Shown here: in pieces, positions 1 through 12,805 of the stretch
Position numbering within the stretch: position 1 is the first letter of the stretch
Layout: every line of letters starts with the position of its first letter
NCBI GenBank assembly: GCA_003313425.1
Contig: NHZP01000012.1
Span: forward strand, 1,054,001 to 1,118,000
DNA: 64,000 nt
DNA from: Pseudopyrenochaeta lycopersici
Lineage: Eukaryota; Ascomycota; Dothideomycetes; Pleosporales; Pseudopyrenochaetaceae
Direction of reading: 5' to 3'
Translations under genes and position numbers: made by a program
The notes under the pieces: model-generated
Told to the model about the DNA's origin: nothing
Seen by the model: only the letters and a program-made list of their open reading frames with translations
Databases searched by the model: none

Positions 1-3000
1 GGTTGCAATAGGACGAATAGAAATGAACAGACAAACTTGGCGACTCCTCAGTGCTGCCAAACTGGCAGTTTTCGAAGGTACATACATAGGCTCGAGAGCC
101 CTGTTGTATGGATACCTGGCTGATGCTCTGCTGGTGGGGCCACAGGCCTCCGGACATCTCTCCCAAGGCACGCCGGTGGGCCGTACACAACTTGCGCAGT
201 GTGTACGCTATCTGGCGCTATTGTGGTGGATTGTGCCGTCACGCAGTTCTTAATTTTGTAAGTCGTGATGATGGAGTGCGCGTTGGCCTGCGGCAGCCGC
301 CTTGCGAGGCTGCATTTCGCTTCAGGGCGTGTGGCTAAGTTGCAACGTTCAGCGCATCCATCGATAGGCTGGGCACAAGGCTGGGCGCAAGGCTGAACAA
401 CTCTATTTATGGGGCTCAGTTCAAGGTTTCGCTCAAATTAGTACCGCTCCATAGTTGGACAACGTGTGGTTCGAACGAGTAACTAATATCACATACAAGC
501 GTCTCCAGACCCCTTGCCTCCTCACCGTAGTGGTCTTTTGAGAACCTTACCGATGTTATGTCGGGTACCATGCTACATTGTCGGAAAGCGCAAGGTGTTG
601 TGAAGATGATTTCCAGTCCGAAGAACCTCCCTCCCTCGCCGAAGATTATCGTGGAGTCAGTATCCTCTCGGGCGTCACTGATGATAGGACATGCACACCC
701 AGCACGCATAGCATATAATCTTATCATGGCTCTCAATGTCGCAGTATTGCAGCAAGAGTTGGTAAGAGATCGCTGACTCCGCTGAAACTCAGCTTTTACT
801 AGCTGCCAAGTCATTGGGGACATTGGCAGCTACCTCAACGGATTCTTTCAGAGAGCCACTCTCGCGGTAGATAGATCCTTGGATCAGTCGAGCACTTACT
901 GTTTCACTTTGATTATTACAGACATGATACTCAGCAAAACTCCCAAGTACATCGATCTGACTGGGGCTGCCTGGACCCTAGAGACGATGTTTTGGTGCTA
1001 CCAAAGCGCCTTTCCATGGCGCCGGACGAGAAGCTGCTGGAGCAGCCGCCGGAGCAGCCACCGGTGAAGCTGAGCATACACCAGAATGAAATGACAATTC
1101 TCCTTTTAAGCCGATAGTGCAAGCACGTGTAATGTGCATTTCACATGTGGAGTAAGATGTTGTTGAAGAAAGGGATTGCCATATCGGACGCGGAACGAAA
1201 GCCAAGCCCTTCAACGTGAGACACTTGAGCGCGTCCAGCCCTTTCCTTTGAGTTACTATTTCCTGATGGAGCAGCTCTGCCAAGGCTTGCCTTCTTTCTA
1301 GCGTGTTCTCGGACGATCATTATCGGTGGCGGGCAGAGTTCCAGACGCATTAATGCCATGCTGATCTAGCGCTTGTTTGTTGTTTTGCCGCCGTTACATC
1401 GCCGCTGTGGCCGCAGCTATGGTGCTCAATGAGATAACCATCTGATAGCACACTGGCTGTGACAAGGCTCTTGGTGGTGGGGTCAGATCGGCAATGCTCG
1501 GACGGATGGCTATGTGCGAGGCGAGAATGGCCGCGGAGCATCTAAACCGGCCTGGTCTATAGTAGATCTGTTGGTGTAGCACTTTTCACTTGAGTCTGGA
1601 GCGATGTCTGCTTACATCCCACACGACCCATCAAGTGCATGGCGTCCTGCGCCATTGCTGCTTGATGTCTCGGGTAGTCAATCAGACTCCGAACGTGTTG
1701 GAGGCGGAGAAACAACCGAGAAACACGGCCCGAAAGGGTGAGACGTGCCCGAACGCATACCCATCACGCCTCGTATTCCCCTATTCAAAGGGGTAACCAA
1801 CGTTGATGAAGCCATATGATCCTCATCTACCACTGCGACGGTTGCTGATTGATATCAAAGATGGGGCTCGATCTCTGCGCCTCTGGATTGACTTTGTTCC
1901 GCAGATCTAAATTAATGCAAGGGCTCTGCCGACGCTGGGGTACACTCCTTACATAACTTAAACATAGGCTTTGTTCGCCTAGAAGAAGACTTTTGCTGTG
2001 AAAAAAATGAAAGCCGTCCATAGGTCCACCGTATGCCGTATAGTACCGCTGGGAGCCGTAATCCTGGCTGTCGGACTTAAGTCCAGACCAGTTATAAGTG
2101 CGGACGTTAGCCGAACGGACCCTGTTTGACTCCACCCAACGTTCCGTAGTTTTGTCAAGACCCTTAGATCGTATCCAAGAAACGGCAATGGTTTTTGCAA
2201 TCCTTTACAGAGCTTTTGCTTGCATTGCCCACCTGTATGATGAAGTTACCTCTTGGCCAGATGCATTCTCCCATGATGATTCAGAGCTCTTCTTGAAAGC
2301 GATCCAAGCGAACATCTTACCGATTTGCACCTTGTACTTACTGCATGCGAGGGCGCTGGCACAGCTGATGTTTGGGTAGAGGCAATTTCTAGTGGCATGC
2401 GACATAGGCGATAAACTTTGGTTAGAGAACTTGATTCACTGGCATATAGCTGCATGCTTTGGGCGCCAATGCAAGCGAAATGAAGCTTCTATGGGTATAG
2501 CTAGATGTGAAAGTCACTGCAGTAGCTGTTTTAGCATTGATCGCGGTGGCGAGATAATCGCGCGCCTGCGGTGCTGCAGACTAGAGCCACCATTTCCAAT
2601 AAACTATGCGACAGAAGAAATATGCATAGTGCGGTCCGTGTCTGTCAGCGTCGAAGCCTAGAGCTCACAGATCTTTGTCAACAGAGCGCGCACGTGGAGC
2701 ACATTTAGCCCCTTGCCATACGCATGAAGAGGGAACAAAAAAGGAAAAATGGCCCCTTAGCCTACCCAATTCTCGCAGGTATGGAGGTCGCCGCAGTACG
2801 CGTCAACAAGCGTCTGTGTTGCCCTCCAGTCGTTCTGTTTGAATAGCCGCCGTCCGATGATCTGGGAAGCGCGTTTTTCACTGACAAGGACCGGCACGGG
2901 GGATCCGGAGGATCGTGCGCCATGACCTAACTTACGGCGTTCTTGATTACCCGTAATCCTGCTTTAGGTGCAGTGATATTGGACTTCGTCGCCATCATTG

Positions 3001-5140
3001 GATGCACTAATCAGCTCATCTTTATGATTTGAGATGTCGTCGCGTGGTAATCCACGCATTTGGACAACACTAGAACTTGATCTAACAAGGCTTGTGCACC
3101 GGTCACATTTCGTGATCAAAGCTAGCTTTCTCATACGATTGCCCTCAGTAGTGAAGATCCTGTATGGATTGCACCAATAGTGTAATATCTTGGCTGTTCT
3201 TTTCGGGAAGCCCTTGCATACTCGTCGCAACTAAGCTGTCACCTTTGTTGAGAGATCTATGGATGCAGTAATGAATGTCAAAGCCTGGGAAGGCTTCAGC
3301 ATGTGCTGCGGGGACTTGTCAAACTCAAACTTTGGTAAAACTTCGCTTGTAAACGTGTATATTACTTCCTCGGATACTCGTCAAAGACTGTAAAATGTTG
3401 CAATCTCGCGTCGCCAGGAACTTGAAGGATATGGAAGCCGCATAGTTCTTGCTCTTGATAGTATACACTTGCTTTTCCTTGGCATGTATTATGCACTACT
3501 ATCTGCATGTCTTGAAGCCACTGCCCGAAGCAGTGTGAATCTAGAAGCCTTGAGTGCGTCAATTCCGAAAGGGATGTCTTCGGACATGGGAGATGGGTCG
3601 AGAAGGGGTTAAGAAATGGATGTGTTAGGTCTATAGCTTGGGCTTCAAACACAACGTTCGATGCCCAATGGGTATGCATCGAAGCCAGTCATCCCACGCA
3701 AATGCAGAAGACGGAAGGAAACGTCTAGACTATTTACATTCCCACCATAAGGTTCTTGTTCGACTATCTTACAGACGTGGAAGTTTCCCTGTCGTTACCC
3801 TCATCATTGCCAATCCGTGTTCAGCCCAAATCGTCATGGTGATACACGATTCTAGTATCTCTGGTCATCAGCCAAGCTCATGTGGTGCAAACAAAGGACT
3901 CTCAACATTGAAGCGAGACTATAAGATTGCCATGAAATGAACACTAACTACATAGGTAGTCATATGCACTCTGTAAATGGCTGTGTTTATTGCTGTTACA
4001 GCACATCCAAATGACCAATGACTACTCTTGCACCCACCGCGCCAGCACTTCCTCACTCGTACCGCCTCTTTTAATCTTTCAGTACAAGAATAGTGCTGTC
4101 TCCGACCCACTAGCAGTAGCTGTGATGATGATGTGGCATGCTGATCTTATTCAAAATCGTATGAGGAATCGTCCGCATCTGGAAGGTGCTTATAGAAAGC
4201 CCAAAGCAAGACCAAATGGGACGTCTAGGCTCTCTTGAAAGTTTAATCTCATTGCCGGGTACTTTTGTCACGGGGCAGAAGTAGTCACAGAATATAGCCT
4301 TAAGTTGGACTAGAAATTCGAATCGAAATCTACAGTTGCCACTACAACATTCTGTTAGCCTCGCGTCTCGCTCTCATGTTTCTTCTTGTGTAGCTTTTAG
4401 TTTCGAGAATTGATTGAGTTTTTATTGATTGGAGAGCTTACCCGGCACCCCTATAGCTCTGCAGGTGATACCGACCGCCATCCAGTGTACTGCATCATCA
4501 ATGCGTGAGCCTGGCTGAGTCTGTCGGTTGACCTGATGTGTTTCCTTGGCCTCGCCCCACTATGTAGGTGCTACAGGGGCTTTTTACCGCTTCGTTTTCT
4601 TCCCGACAGCCTGGAATCAGGCTGCAACGCTATCATGCTTCCCACTTTGATCCAGGCGTGGGGGTGTGGAATATTGCTGGGCAACCGCAAATGTTATTTG
4701 CATCCGCTTATGTCTGTTTGCCTGGTATTATAGACGTATCTTGGCGCTTATCTTGACGTGCCATGGAAACTTAACTGCAGGGTTGCTTGGACTTCTGCAG
4801 CCTTTTGTTGGCATCCGTGTCCCGTGTTTCATGAGAAGAATTACACGTATGTTGAAGCACCGAGGCCAAATCATGTCCGTGATGAAAGGGGTCCAGCTGA
4901 TATGATGCTCCTCACCACAGTCTTCCTTCTTTTGCGCCCAACAGCGAGCGAGACTATGCGCCAGTTCCACCAGGTGACACCTTCCGAGTTGGCTTCGCTA
5001 TCTTGCCATTGCGCCTATTTCAATAGCCTCACCCACCTCTTACACCTTCAAACCCACAACATCTTCTCCAGCTTCAGTCAAAATCCATATTTTACAGCTT
5101 TTATCTGAGCCCCAATTCTCTCTTGCCCCAAATCAATACT
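1..5140. other. Gene-poor interval
   Basis: I see no recognisable protein family in this 5.1-kb stretch. Open frames are short (mostly under 110 codons), overlap on both strands, and lack matching splice signals. The longest is a 135-codon frame on the minus strand at 416-823 with several cysteines, discussed under findings. No tandem repeats or terminal inverted repeats were noticed. The stretch may be decayed transposon or gene sequence, but nothing in it proves that. Confidence 0.5.
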
Positions 5141-5431
5141 ATGGCATCTCATGACTCTGCAAGCCAGGGCGGCGTTGCAGCGGGTAAACAGCCGAACAAT
5201 TTCAGTCTCTTGGAGCATCCCAAGATCATCTGTACAATCTCGCCACCGCCCGTGTCACTCATTCTAGGCAATCTGCCCTTGATTGTGCCGGCCTCGATGA
5301 ACAGTGGCTCGGAGAAGCCTTGTGGCGCGTGCCTGGAGGGCGATTGCCAAGTCAAGACCGGACATGTTGTCCACGTCCAGGACCTCGTTGCTTGCCAGTG
5401 CTGCGGTCTCGTGCCAGGGGTGCATTACTAG
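5141..5431 (+). CDS. Small cysteine-containing hypothetical protein, 96 aa
   Basis: A single uninterrupted frame of 97 codons starts at the ATG at 5141. It is preceded by pyrimidine-rich, C/T-biased DNA (about 5030-5135) that resembles a fungal core promoter and 5' leader, which is the main argument for a real gene. There is no signal peptide. The C-terminal third carries clustered cysteines (PCGAC, then DC, then ACQCCG), a spacing that could bind a metal or form disulphides. I do not recognise the family. The base composition is more even than in the AT-rich neighbourhood. It lies alone in a gene-poor region, so context gives no hint of function. It could also be a chance frame. Confidence 0.45.
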   Translation: MASHDSASQGGVAAGKQPNNFSLLEHPKIICTISPPPVSLILGNLPLIVPASMNSGSEKPCGACLEGDCQVKTGHVVHVQDLVACQCCGLVPGVHY

Positions 5432-8400
5432 GAAATACATTGTATGCAGTAGATTCTTAGTCGTTTGATGACGTCTAAGGCATGTGTTAGAAGCACGTCG
5501 GCACGTTCCAGGAACCCGATTCGACTCCAAGGCCATTGGACATCCTGGCCACTAAACCCTGACAACTACGTCAACGCTTGGTCCCTGGTTACTCGCCGCC
5601 ACCGCTACCCCGATTTTCAGTTTTCTTCTATCCTATTCGAGCACCAGCCTACGCCACAAGAGCCACCCTCTGTCAAGCGGTCAACGTCGTATGGCATGGA
5701 ACTTTGATAATTTATGGTAGTAGATAGTCTCCAGTAATGATAGCACTTCAGTACATACTTATGGGTCAATTTCCCTTTATGTTCTATACAAGCTGACCGC
5801 AAAGGTTGATGCAAAGTATGGACAAATCCAAACAACTGCCTTGAACTGAGAGCGAGGTTACCTTTGAGATTCGCACGTTGGTAAATGACGACCTCTCATA
5901 TGTGTGATCTCACGTACTTTGGTGGCGCCAAATTTGCGTCACGTGATATTGAAGCGAAGTGTTCCTACCCCGCAATATACCCCACGCAACGGTTGCTCAC
6001 CGAAGGGGCCTCCACGAACGGCAGTATCACATATAGTTATGCCAGATTTGCGAGAACATGACTTGACCTATGGGAAGATGTGCGTTAACTTCGAGCAGGT
6101 GACAACAAATCCAGGGTGTCGGCGTACTTACCTAGGTTGACATTGGATATCTCTAAGCCCTTCTAACACGTCTTATATACATCCGAATATGCAGTTAAAC
6201 ACCACCTTGAGACCATGTCTTCATCTATATCATGCTGCTCTAATGCTGAGTTGTTATCGCATTGACAAAAGGCAAAGACGGTATCATATACCTTACTAAG
6301 CTTCAATGCTTCCGCAGCAGGTTCATTCCAAGTCGTGCCCAGCGCATTGCAAACACTCCGAGCAATTTAGAAGACATTTGCGGTGCATATCCTCGTATAA
6401 TGGGCTTTCTTTTTGCACTACTGTGATCTCAGACGCCGCTGACGTGTCAAGAACGGCCTCTACTAGGACACGATTGGCGCAAACTCTAGGAATACTGAGA
6501 GAAGAAACCGCACCATAAGAACAGTAATCGCTGGACGCTACTTGAACACCAGTGAAGGCGAATGAGTACGATTTTCGCACCCTATGATGTGAAGTTTCGT
6601 GCTGGCCATCTGGGGGCAGTGCATATTTGGGCTTGAAGAAAAGCAGACAATGCTTGACACGATTACGGAATGTCTTTCGCGGCAGGCAAAAGATGTCTGG
6701 ATACATCCTTGATAAGGCACGAGCCTTGTGCCATAGTTAGCTCTCGCGTAGACCAATCAGACAATTTGACAGTTTGTTGTGCCCCACCTCGGCTACCTTT
6801 GACGGTTTTATCATGTTTCTGCTGTGGGATGAACCTCGCTTACTTGGCACACTGCTAGCAGCGGACTAAAATCATATAAATTGCAAGCCTCACCATCTAC
6901 AACTTTGTTTATAATGCTGACATATCATATTTAGATACTTACCAAAGGAAAAACTGTCAATTCTAGGTCGCCACATTTGATATGCCGCATAAAGAAACAA
7001 GCCACCAGCAGCGTGTTGTTAGCACAGATATCCTCTTATTATCTCTTATTGCGAGCAGATACCACGACTATCTTTTGCCTATGTATGTCTACTAGAAATC
7101 GAGGAACCAATCGACAAAATCCTCCCGGCATGGCTAGAGCTCTACAATATAGCTTCATGGAAGGAATAAATCTATTTATTCGATCGCATCGGGCACGCCA
7201 TTATCGATTGTTAGCGTAATCGTTCTGGCTTAATGTCTATGTGCTAAGACTCCTCGTCTTAGTGTAGCTATCTATTGCGTTTTAGGCGCGTCTGGTCTTT
7301 ACTGTTGACTTCTATCTCTTTTTAGGGTTATAAGCCTCTAGAAGTCTAAAGTACCTACCTATATGCATATCGACTCGTCGAAGGAAATTCCATGTTTCCT
7401 CATGAGGACACCAGATGGGACGCTTCAGGTAACTACCTATTGGGAGGCTCACTATCTTACGCTGCTTGGACAGCGAAGATCATGATCATCCGAATATTCA
7501 CGAAACATTGCTGTTCGCCTTGGTGCGCATTTGAACGGCTCGCTGTAAGTCTTTATCTGGCGACTCCTAACAGAAACTCTGATGTGAGCGGATGATCGGA
7601 AAGGAAGGCTTGTCTTTTCAACGGCATTCTGTTCGCGCTTAGACTAAGTCAAACTGTTGCTTGTGCAAGCTCCGGAGTTTCCAGACATGATCCTCCCAGA
7701 ATATCTCGGTTGTGCAGTCATACCCGCTATTGACCGGGAATACTTATAAATTTGTATGGCCAACGAGATGTCCGGCCCAGGCTCTAACGACTAGATCGTC
7801 ACGAGCAACGAGTGTACCTATAATATCCTATAATTCACAGGATACGATAGCAGAATAGCCCTGAATCGCACCAAAGTGTTGAATGTATGACTATTTCTCT
7901 GCCTGTTATGATTGGGGGGAATTCTGCGCCCTGCTAATCAGGTAGCTGATAAACTTAGCGCCCACAAAGCGCACTTGACTACGGGCTGCTGTCCAGCCTG
8001 ACAATATAGCCGCCTGAACAACTGACCCCCATAGGTAAATAATAGAGTTAGAACCTTCAGGGACCTGGACTCAATGAAGTATTGTCCCCTGTAGGTAGCG
8101 AATAGAAAGGGCGTCCTTTCCGCCTCGTGGCCAGTCTCTGTTACCCAGCATATTCGAGACCCGAGGGGACAAGAAGGGAAATGCAAAATGGATCTGGTAC
8201 TCAAAGAAAGACGTGATTCATTTGACTTTTGCATCATGGCTGTCCACTCTTCGTCGATACTACATCAATCTATTATATTCTTCAGCTACCTCGTTGTAAC
8301 GACGGGATTCGTTTGCATTTTTTTGCCACCAGTGGCTTCGGTAATATGCAGGTGAGCTAGCTCTATCGAAGAGCAAGATATTCGCATGAATTTACGAGAT

Positions 8401-10117
8401 CTGTCTTGTTACAGTGCTATAGGTAGAGCACCACTACTCACCTAGCCTAACTGGCCGCTTCAACCTCTACGCCTTTTTGTCCCGCTCATATCTTCACAAT
8501 TTTACCTGTTAAAAATAGCACGGAAAAATTGTTTCCTCATTCGCGTGGGAATATCTCGATACTCGCCTTGGGCATCAAGATGGTCGCCATATCGAGTTTG
8601 CTGCTTCTGAGCGCAGATGTGCCAGAGGCAGAATTTCCTCTGCTGGTGTCACTAAATATTAGTGTGCCAGCAAACACTGCATAGATAAAAGACTTAAGAG
8701 CAGTTAGCCCTAGGGCGATTAGGGGCTGCATTTTCGACTGCTATGAATACTACTTCTCTACATGCAATTGCGGTAATTACTTACTATGCCGCAAGAGATG
8801 GTTGCCTTACCCGAGGCCGTCGTTCAGCTTCATGGATTTTGTTTAGTTAGTGATTGGCCATACTGCGAGCTGTTCGCCGTCTTATTACCTAGGTTCTAGA
8901 ATTGACAGGGCGGAATGGGCACGACATGAGTCAGAGCCCTGAAAAGGGTGTCTGCAGTTTATGCACGGCGTATTGTGAAGCATGAAAAGGCGCCTAGTTA
9001 CTTAGCCTGCCTCGAGTTTACAAAACGAGACTCACAGTCTACCGGGGCTGATAGAACTGGCAATCACTAAAAGTATTCCTTGATGAGAGATACTATCGCA
9101 ATTATTGTGTACAATTAGACGCCAATACGTTCATTTACTTGGATCTTCAAAGCTACATCATGTAAACGTCATTCTGTAGATGCACATGCTCGCTCGTCGG
9201 CTAATCTCCGCTCATTCATTATCTCAATGATCTAGTTGGCATGATTGCGTCTAGTCATGCGGCTCGGTGCGGCAGGTTTTCTGTTCACCTAGTCTCCGGA
9301 GGGTGGAATTGAATCAAGGTCTCGGTGATCGGGTCATGTCAATGCGACAGAGGGAAAGGACGCCACCCGCGATGTGTCTGCATAGGGATACTGTTCAAAT
9401 CATGGTGACAAATCAAACCTATCGCAATCAGGAATCAATCACAAGGAAACCAAGATGCCCTACATTAATCAGCCCAACTCCATCAGCGTCGTCATGAGCG
9501 AAAAGCGGGGGGAGAGTGTGTGTGTCGCGGCATTTGAACGAGTTATCTGCAAGTTATGAAGGTCAAAGACCCATTTGCAAACTATACACTCACATTCTCC
9601 GTATTACCCCACACTTCTCAACTCCACAAATTCTGGTACTCCACACCTTCCGAAGCTTAATCTGGTAACACGACGGGAGCTTGAGTTTGGCGAGATTACG
9701 GCATGTCTTCGGGTCATCCTCGGGACAGGTGGTAACGAGCCAAAGCTAACCGAAGATAGAGAATGCCGCCTTCTGGCTCGTTCTGAACAGCTCTGCATGA
9801 GAGCCAAGCGGCTCGCAATCGGATTCGCTAAAGCCAACTACTGAAGTCATTTGGGGCATACTCTGGCTCGGCATTTACTCTTAGGTATGGGCTGAATCTT
9901 TGGGCTCGGGCAATCTGACCGCGAAATTTGAGGAGGTTTTCATGGCACTTACGAGCCCTGCGGTAACTATGTCTTGGCAAACGGATCAGTTTGAGACACC
10001 AGTCAATACAAAATACTATGCGCTGCCCTCTAATCACGGACACCAGCATTTCTTTTGCTCTTCGGTAGTCGACTGGATCACTTTCTTCTTAACTTTCCAA
10101 AACCTTCGATCTTCGCG
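5432..10117. other. Gene-poor interval
   Basis: About 4.7 kb without a supportable gene. The longest open frames (6323-6706 and 7938-8237, both minus) show no recognisable domain and are broken by stops on either side. A small hairpin with 7-base arms (CTAAGAC/GTCTTAG) sits near 7237-7262. The composition is AT-leaning with frequent stops in all frames, as in degenerate intergenic or ancient repeat DNA. The part just upstream of 10118 should contain the promoter of the sugar transporter, but no clear TATA element or operator was seen. Confidence 0.45.
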
Positions 10118-11763
10118 ATGAAGGCTAATACCGTCAAGGACACCGCTGCGATGCGGGAGGCTGCTACTCTTGCCATGCCTGAGGGCACGATTGATACTGG
10201 GAATTGGTGGAAACACAAGAACTTGCGCACTCTGAATCTTCTACTATTCTTTCCGCTCTTATCTATCTTCACGCTAGGGTATGTAACATCCGCGTTGTGG
10301 CCCTTCTGCGTCTTCATGTCATCCGCACGATGTCTAACAAGGCGACCAGCTTCGACGGTTCCATGATGAACGGCCTACAAGCAGTGGAAGGCTGGCGCAG
10401 TTACTTTGGGGAGCCACGAGGCGCCACCTTGGGACTTTTTAACGGCGCCTATCCTATTGGTGGTCTCATCGCTGTGCCATTCATATCTACAATCAGCGAT
10501 CGTTTCGGTCGTCGAGCTGGCATCGTTACTGGGGCTTTTGTCTGCTGTGTAGGCGCCGCACTGCAAGGTGGTGCCCAGAACCTCCCCATGTTTGTCGTAT
10601 CTCGAGGCATTATTGGTGCTGGCAGCGTATTAATCAATGCGTCTGGAGCACCACTTATTGCTGAGATTGCCCATCCAAAACAAAGAACAACCGCGACTGC
10701 GCTATTCCAAACATCTTATGCTCTGGGCTCCATTATCGCTGCTTGGACTACTTTTGGAACCTTCCGGATCAACAGCTCTGCATCTTGGCGCATACCTTCT
10801 GCACTTCAGGCTTTGCCATCTGTCATCCAGCTATGCGGTATCTTCTTTGTCCCAGAAAGCCCTCGATGGCTGATTTCCAGAGGGCGAGATGATGATGCAC
10901 TAAGGATGTTGGCCAAGTACCACGCTGAAGGCAACCAAAACGATCCTCTAGTACAGTGGGAATTTGTCGAGATCAGAAGCACCTTGGCAGCGGAGAAGAT
11001 CACTAATAAGGGCAACCTCCTCTCTAAGTACTGGGGATTCATGCGTACACGTGGCAATCGACTTCGGCTCTTCATCTTAATTTGGTGCGCCTGTATCAGC
11101 CAGATGTCCGGAAACGCCTTCATATCCTATTATCTATCGCCGATCCTTACTTCAGTTGGATTAACAACGAGCCTTCAACAGACTCTGATAAATGCAACGT
11201 CTCAAATGCTGTCCTGGTTCTCGGCGTTGTACTTTGCTACACTTCCTGCGAAAGTTGGTCGTCGCAAATTGTTCTTGTGCTCCCTTATTTGCGTTTTTAT
11301 CTGCCTCATTGCTATTACCACGGGAAGTGCAGTTTTCGCAGAGAATCCTAGTAACAAGGCTGCAGGCTATGCCGTAGTCGTTTTCATTTACCTCTTCTCG
11401 CCAGCTTACAACCTCGGCTTGAACGGAAATCTAGGGCTTTACATTACTGAGATATTACCTTTCCATCTAAGGCTACCGGGTATGGCTGTCTTCCAATTCT
11501 GGACCCTAGGCTTCATTGCATTGTCTACATTTGCCATCCCAGTTGGCCTTGAGAATATGGCATGGCACTTTTATACCATTTTCATCGCATGGGTTGTAGT
11601 TGAATTTCTGGTAGTATGGTGGCTGTATCCAGAGACCAAAGGGCCGTCGCTAGAAGAGATTGCTGTCATCTTCGACGGACAGAGCGCCGCTTTTGATGTT
11701 GCTAAGGATGTTGAAGGCCATCTAGAAAAAGAGCCTACAACTGAGACTCATGAACGTATTTAA
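10118..11763 (+). CDS. MFS sugar transporter (hexose/lactose permease type), 524 aa
   Basis: Two exons, 10118-10278 and 10350-11763, join across a 71-base intron (GTATGT donor, CTAAC branch site) to give 524 residues. The protein is a sugar porter of the major facilitator superfamily with about 12 membrane segments. Visible signatures are the loop-2 motif after TM2 (DRFGRRAG), PESPRWL in the central loop, an R-type motif KVGRRK in the second half, and PETKGPSLEEIA at the end of the last helix. Length and motifs match fungal lactose-permease-like transporters. The start at 10118 was chosen because it supplies the N-terminal helix and joins in frame to the conserved FDGSMMNGLQ. The product is expected in the plasma membrane; the substrate cannot be read from sequence. 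The feruloyl esterase gene follows on the same strand about 1 kb away. Confidence 0.92.
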
Positions 11764-12805
11764 TAGTTTCATCAAGAAACTTGGTGTGTTGATTCGGTCA
11801 GTCAAGCCTGTCACAACTACGGGGATTAGTGTTCTGCCAGTTTTAGCTACAACTCAAACGGTATCTATAACTCTTTAAGCCAATTTCTACATAAGTAATA
11901 TCACTACTTCACTTGTATTAAATACAATCTTATACAAATTTACTTTGCATCGAGAACGACGGGCTTTGGGCCATGTAGTAAGCGCGTTGCATTTAGACTA
12001 GTAGCAGGCACATTATTATGAATGATGCCGATAGCAAGTGAATTAATGTTTTGTGTGAAAATGCCGTAGGGTAAGACCTATCAACGTACCTAACAGGAGA
12101 CTGTGTGGCCATCTCTTAGCAAATATTGAGCAATTATGTATGCTCAACGTACATACAACATTACGGTTCAAAAACATGAGAGACGGCATGATCAATGTGA
12201 TTGCTGGTATCTTGGTAAGATCCAGTGACCGTTCAGGACCTGCATAAATGCGGGGAAGAGGAAGTGGCGCTTACATGTGAGAACAAAGCATTATGGTACG
12301 GGTAAACTTCGGGACGGCTTATACAAGCGTATCCCGGAGACGGATCGGCGCCAATCCACGCATAATGAGAATAGCAAGCATATTTCGGGTCATTCTCCCC
12401 GAATCCCAGGTTTCATGCAAAGCATCGGAAAGGTCGCACCTTTCCGACCAGACCGCTCGGACCACCATTAACTAAATCTTAAATGAGATAACATCAGTTC
12501 GCGCCCTTTGGGGCTGACCCTAAAGACGCCTTCGCTACCGCCAGATATCGCTGGATGAACTTCGGTAGAACCGGCTGAGATCACCTGAACCCGGCAGTTC
12601 TTAGCAAATTACGCCGGGCCCCAGTTTTGGAGCTACCATGTAATATCCAGCTTCGATTCAGGTGCCGTACTCATTTCACTTTCAGCAAGCTGCTACGCAT
12701 GCAATGATATAAGTAGGAGTGTGCTGCACATCATATAGGTTCAGTAAAAAATTACTTTCACGCAGGTGTCGTTCATATTGTTGTCGCCTTGACATCATTG
12801 ACACC
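11764..12805. other. Intergenic region upstream of the feruloyl esterase
   Basis: About 1 kb between the transporter stop and the esterase ATG. The first half is AT-rich and probably holds the transporter's 3' untranslated region. The second half (about 12240-12600) is distinctly richer in G+C and contains the perfect palindrome listed separately at 12425-12447. I see no coding evidence; the two overlapping 60-64-codon frames near 12277-12475 lack any familiar feature. Confidence 0.5.
12425..12447. promoter_or_regulatory. Perfect 10-base inverted repeat, candidate Zn2Cys6 operator
   Basis: Arms TCGGAAAGGT and ACCTTTCCGA are exact reverse complements separated by CGC. This gives CGG and CCG half-sites in inverted orientation, 15 bases apart. 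Such spaced CGG/CCG palindromes are the typical targets of fungal binuclear zinc-cluster activators. The site is about 360 bases upstream of the esterase start codon, a usual distance for an upstream activating sequence. It was found by reading; binding is inferred. Confidence 0.45.

Noticed and set aside
470..490. GTTCGAAC string resembling a tRNA T-loop
   Set aside because: The flanking bases cannot form the T stem, and no matching acceptor or anticodon stem is nearby.
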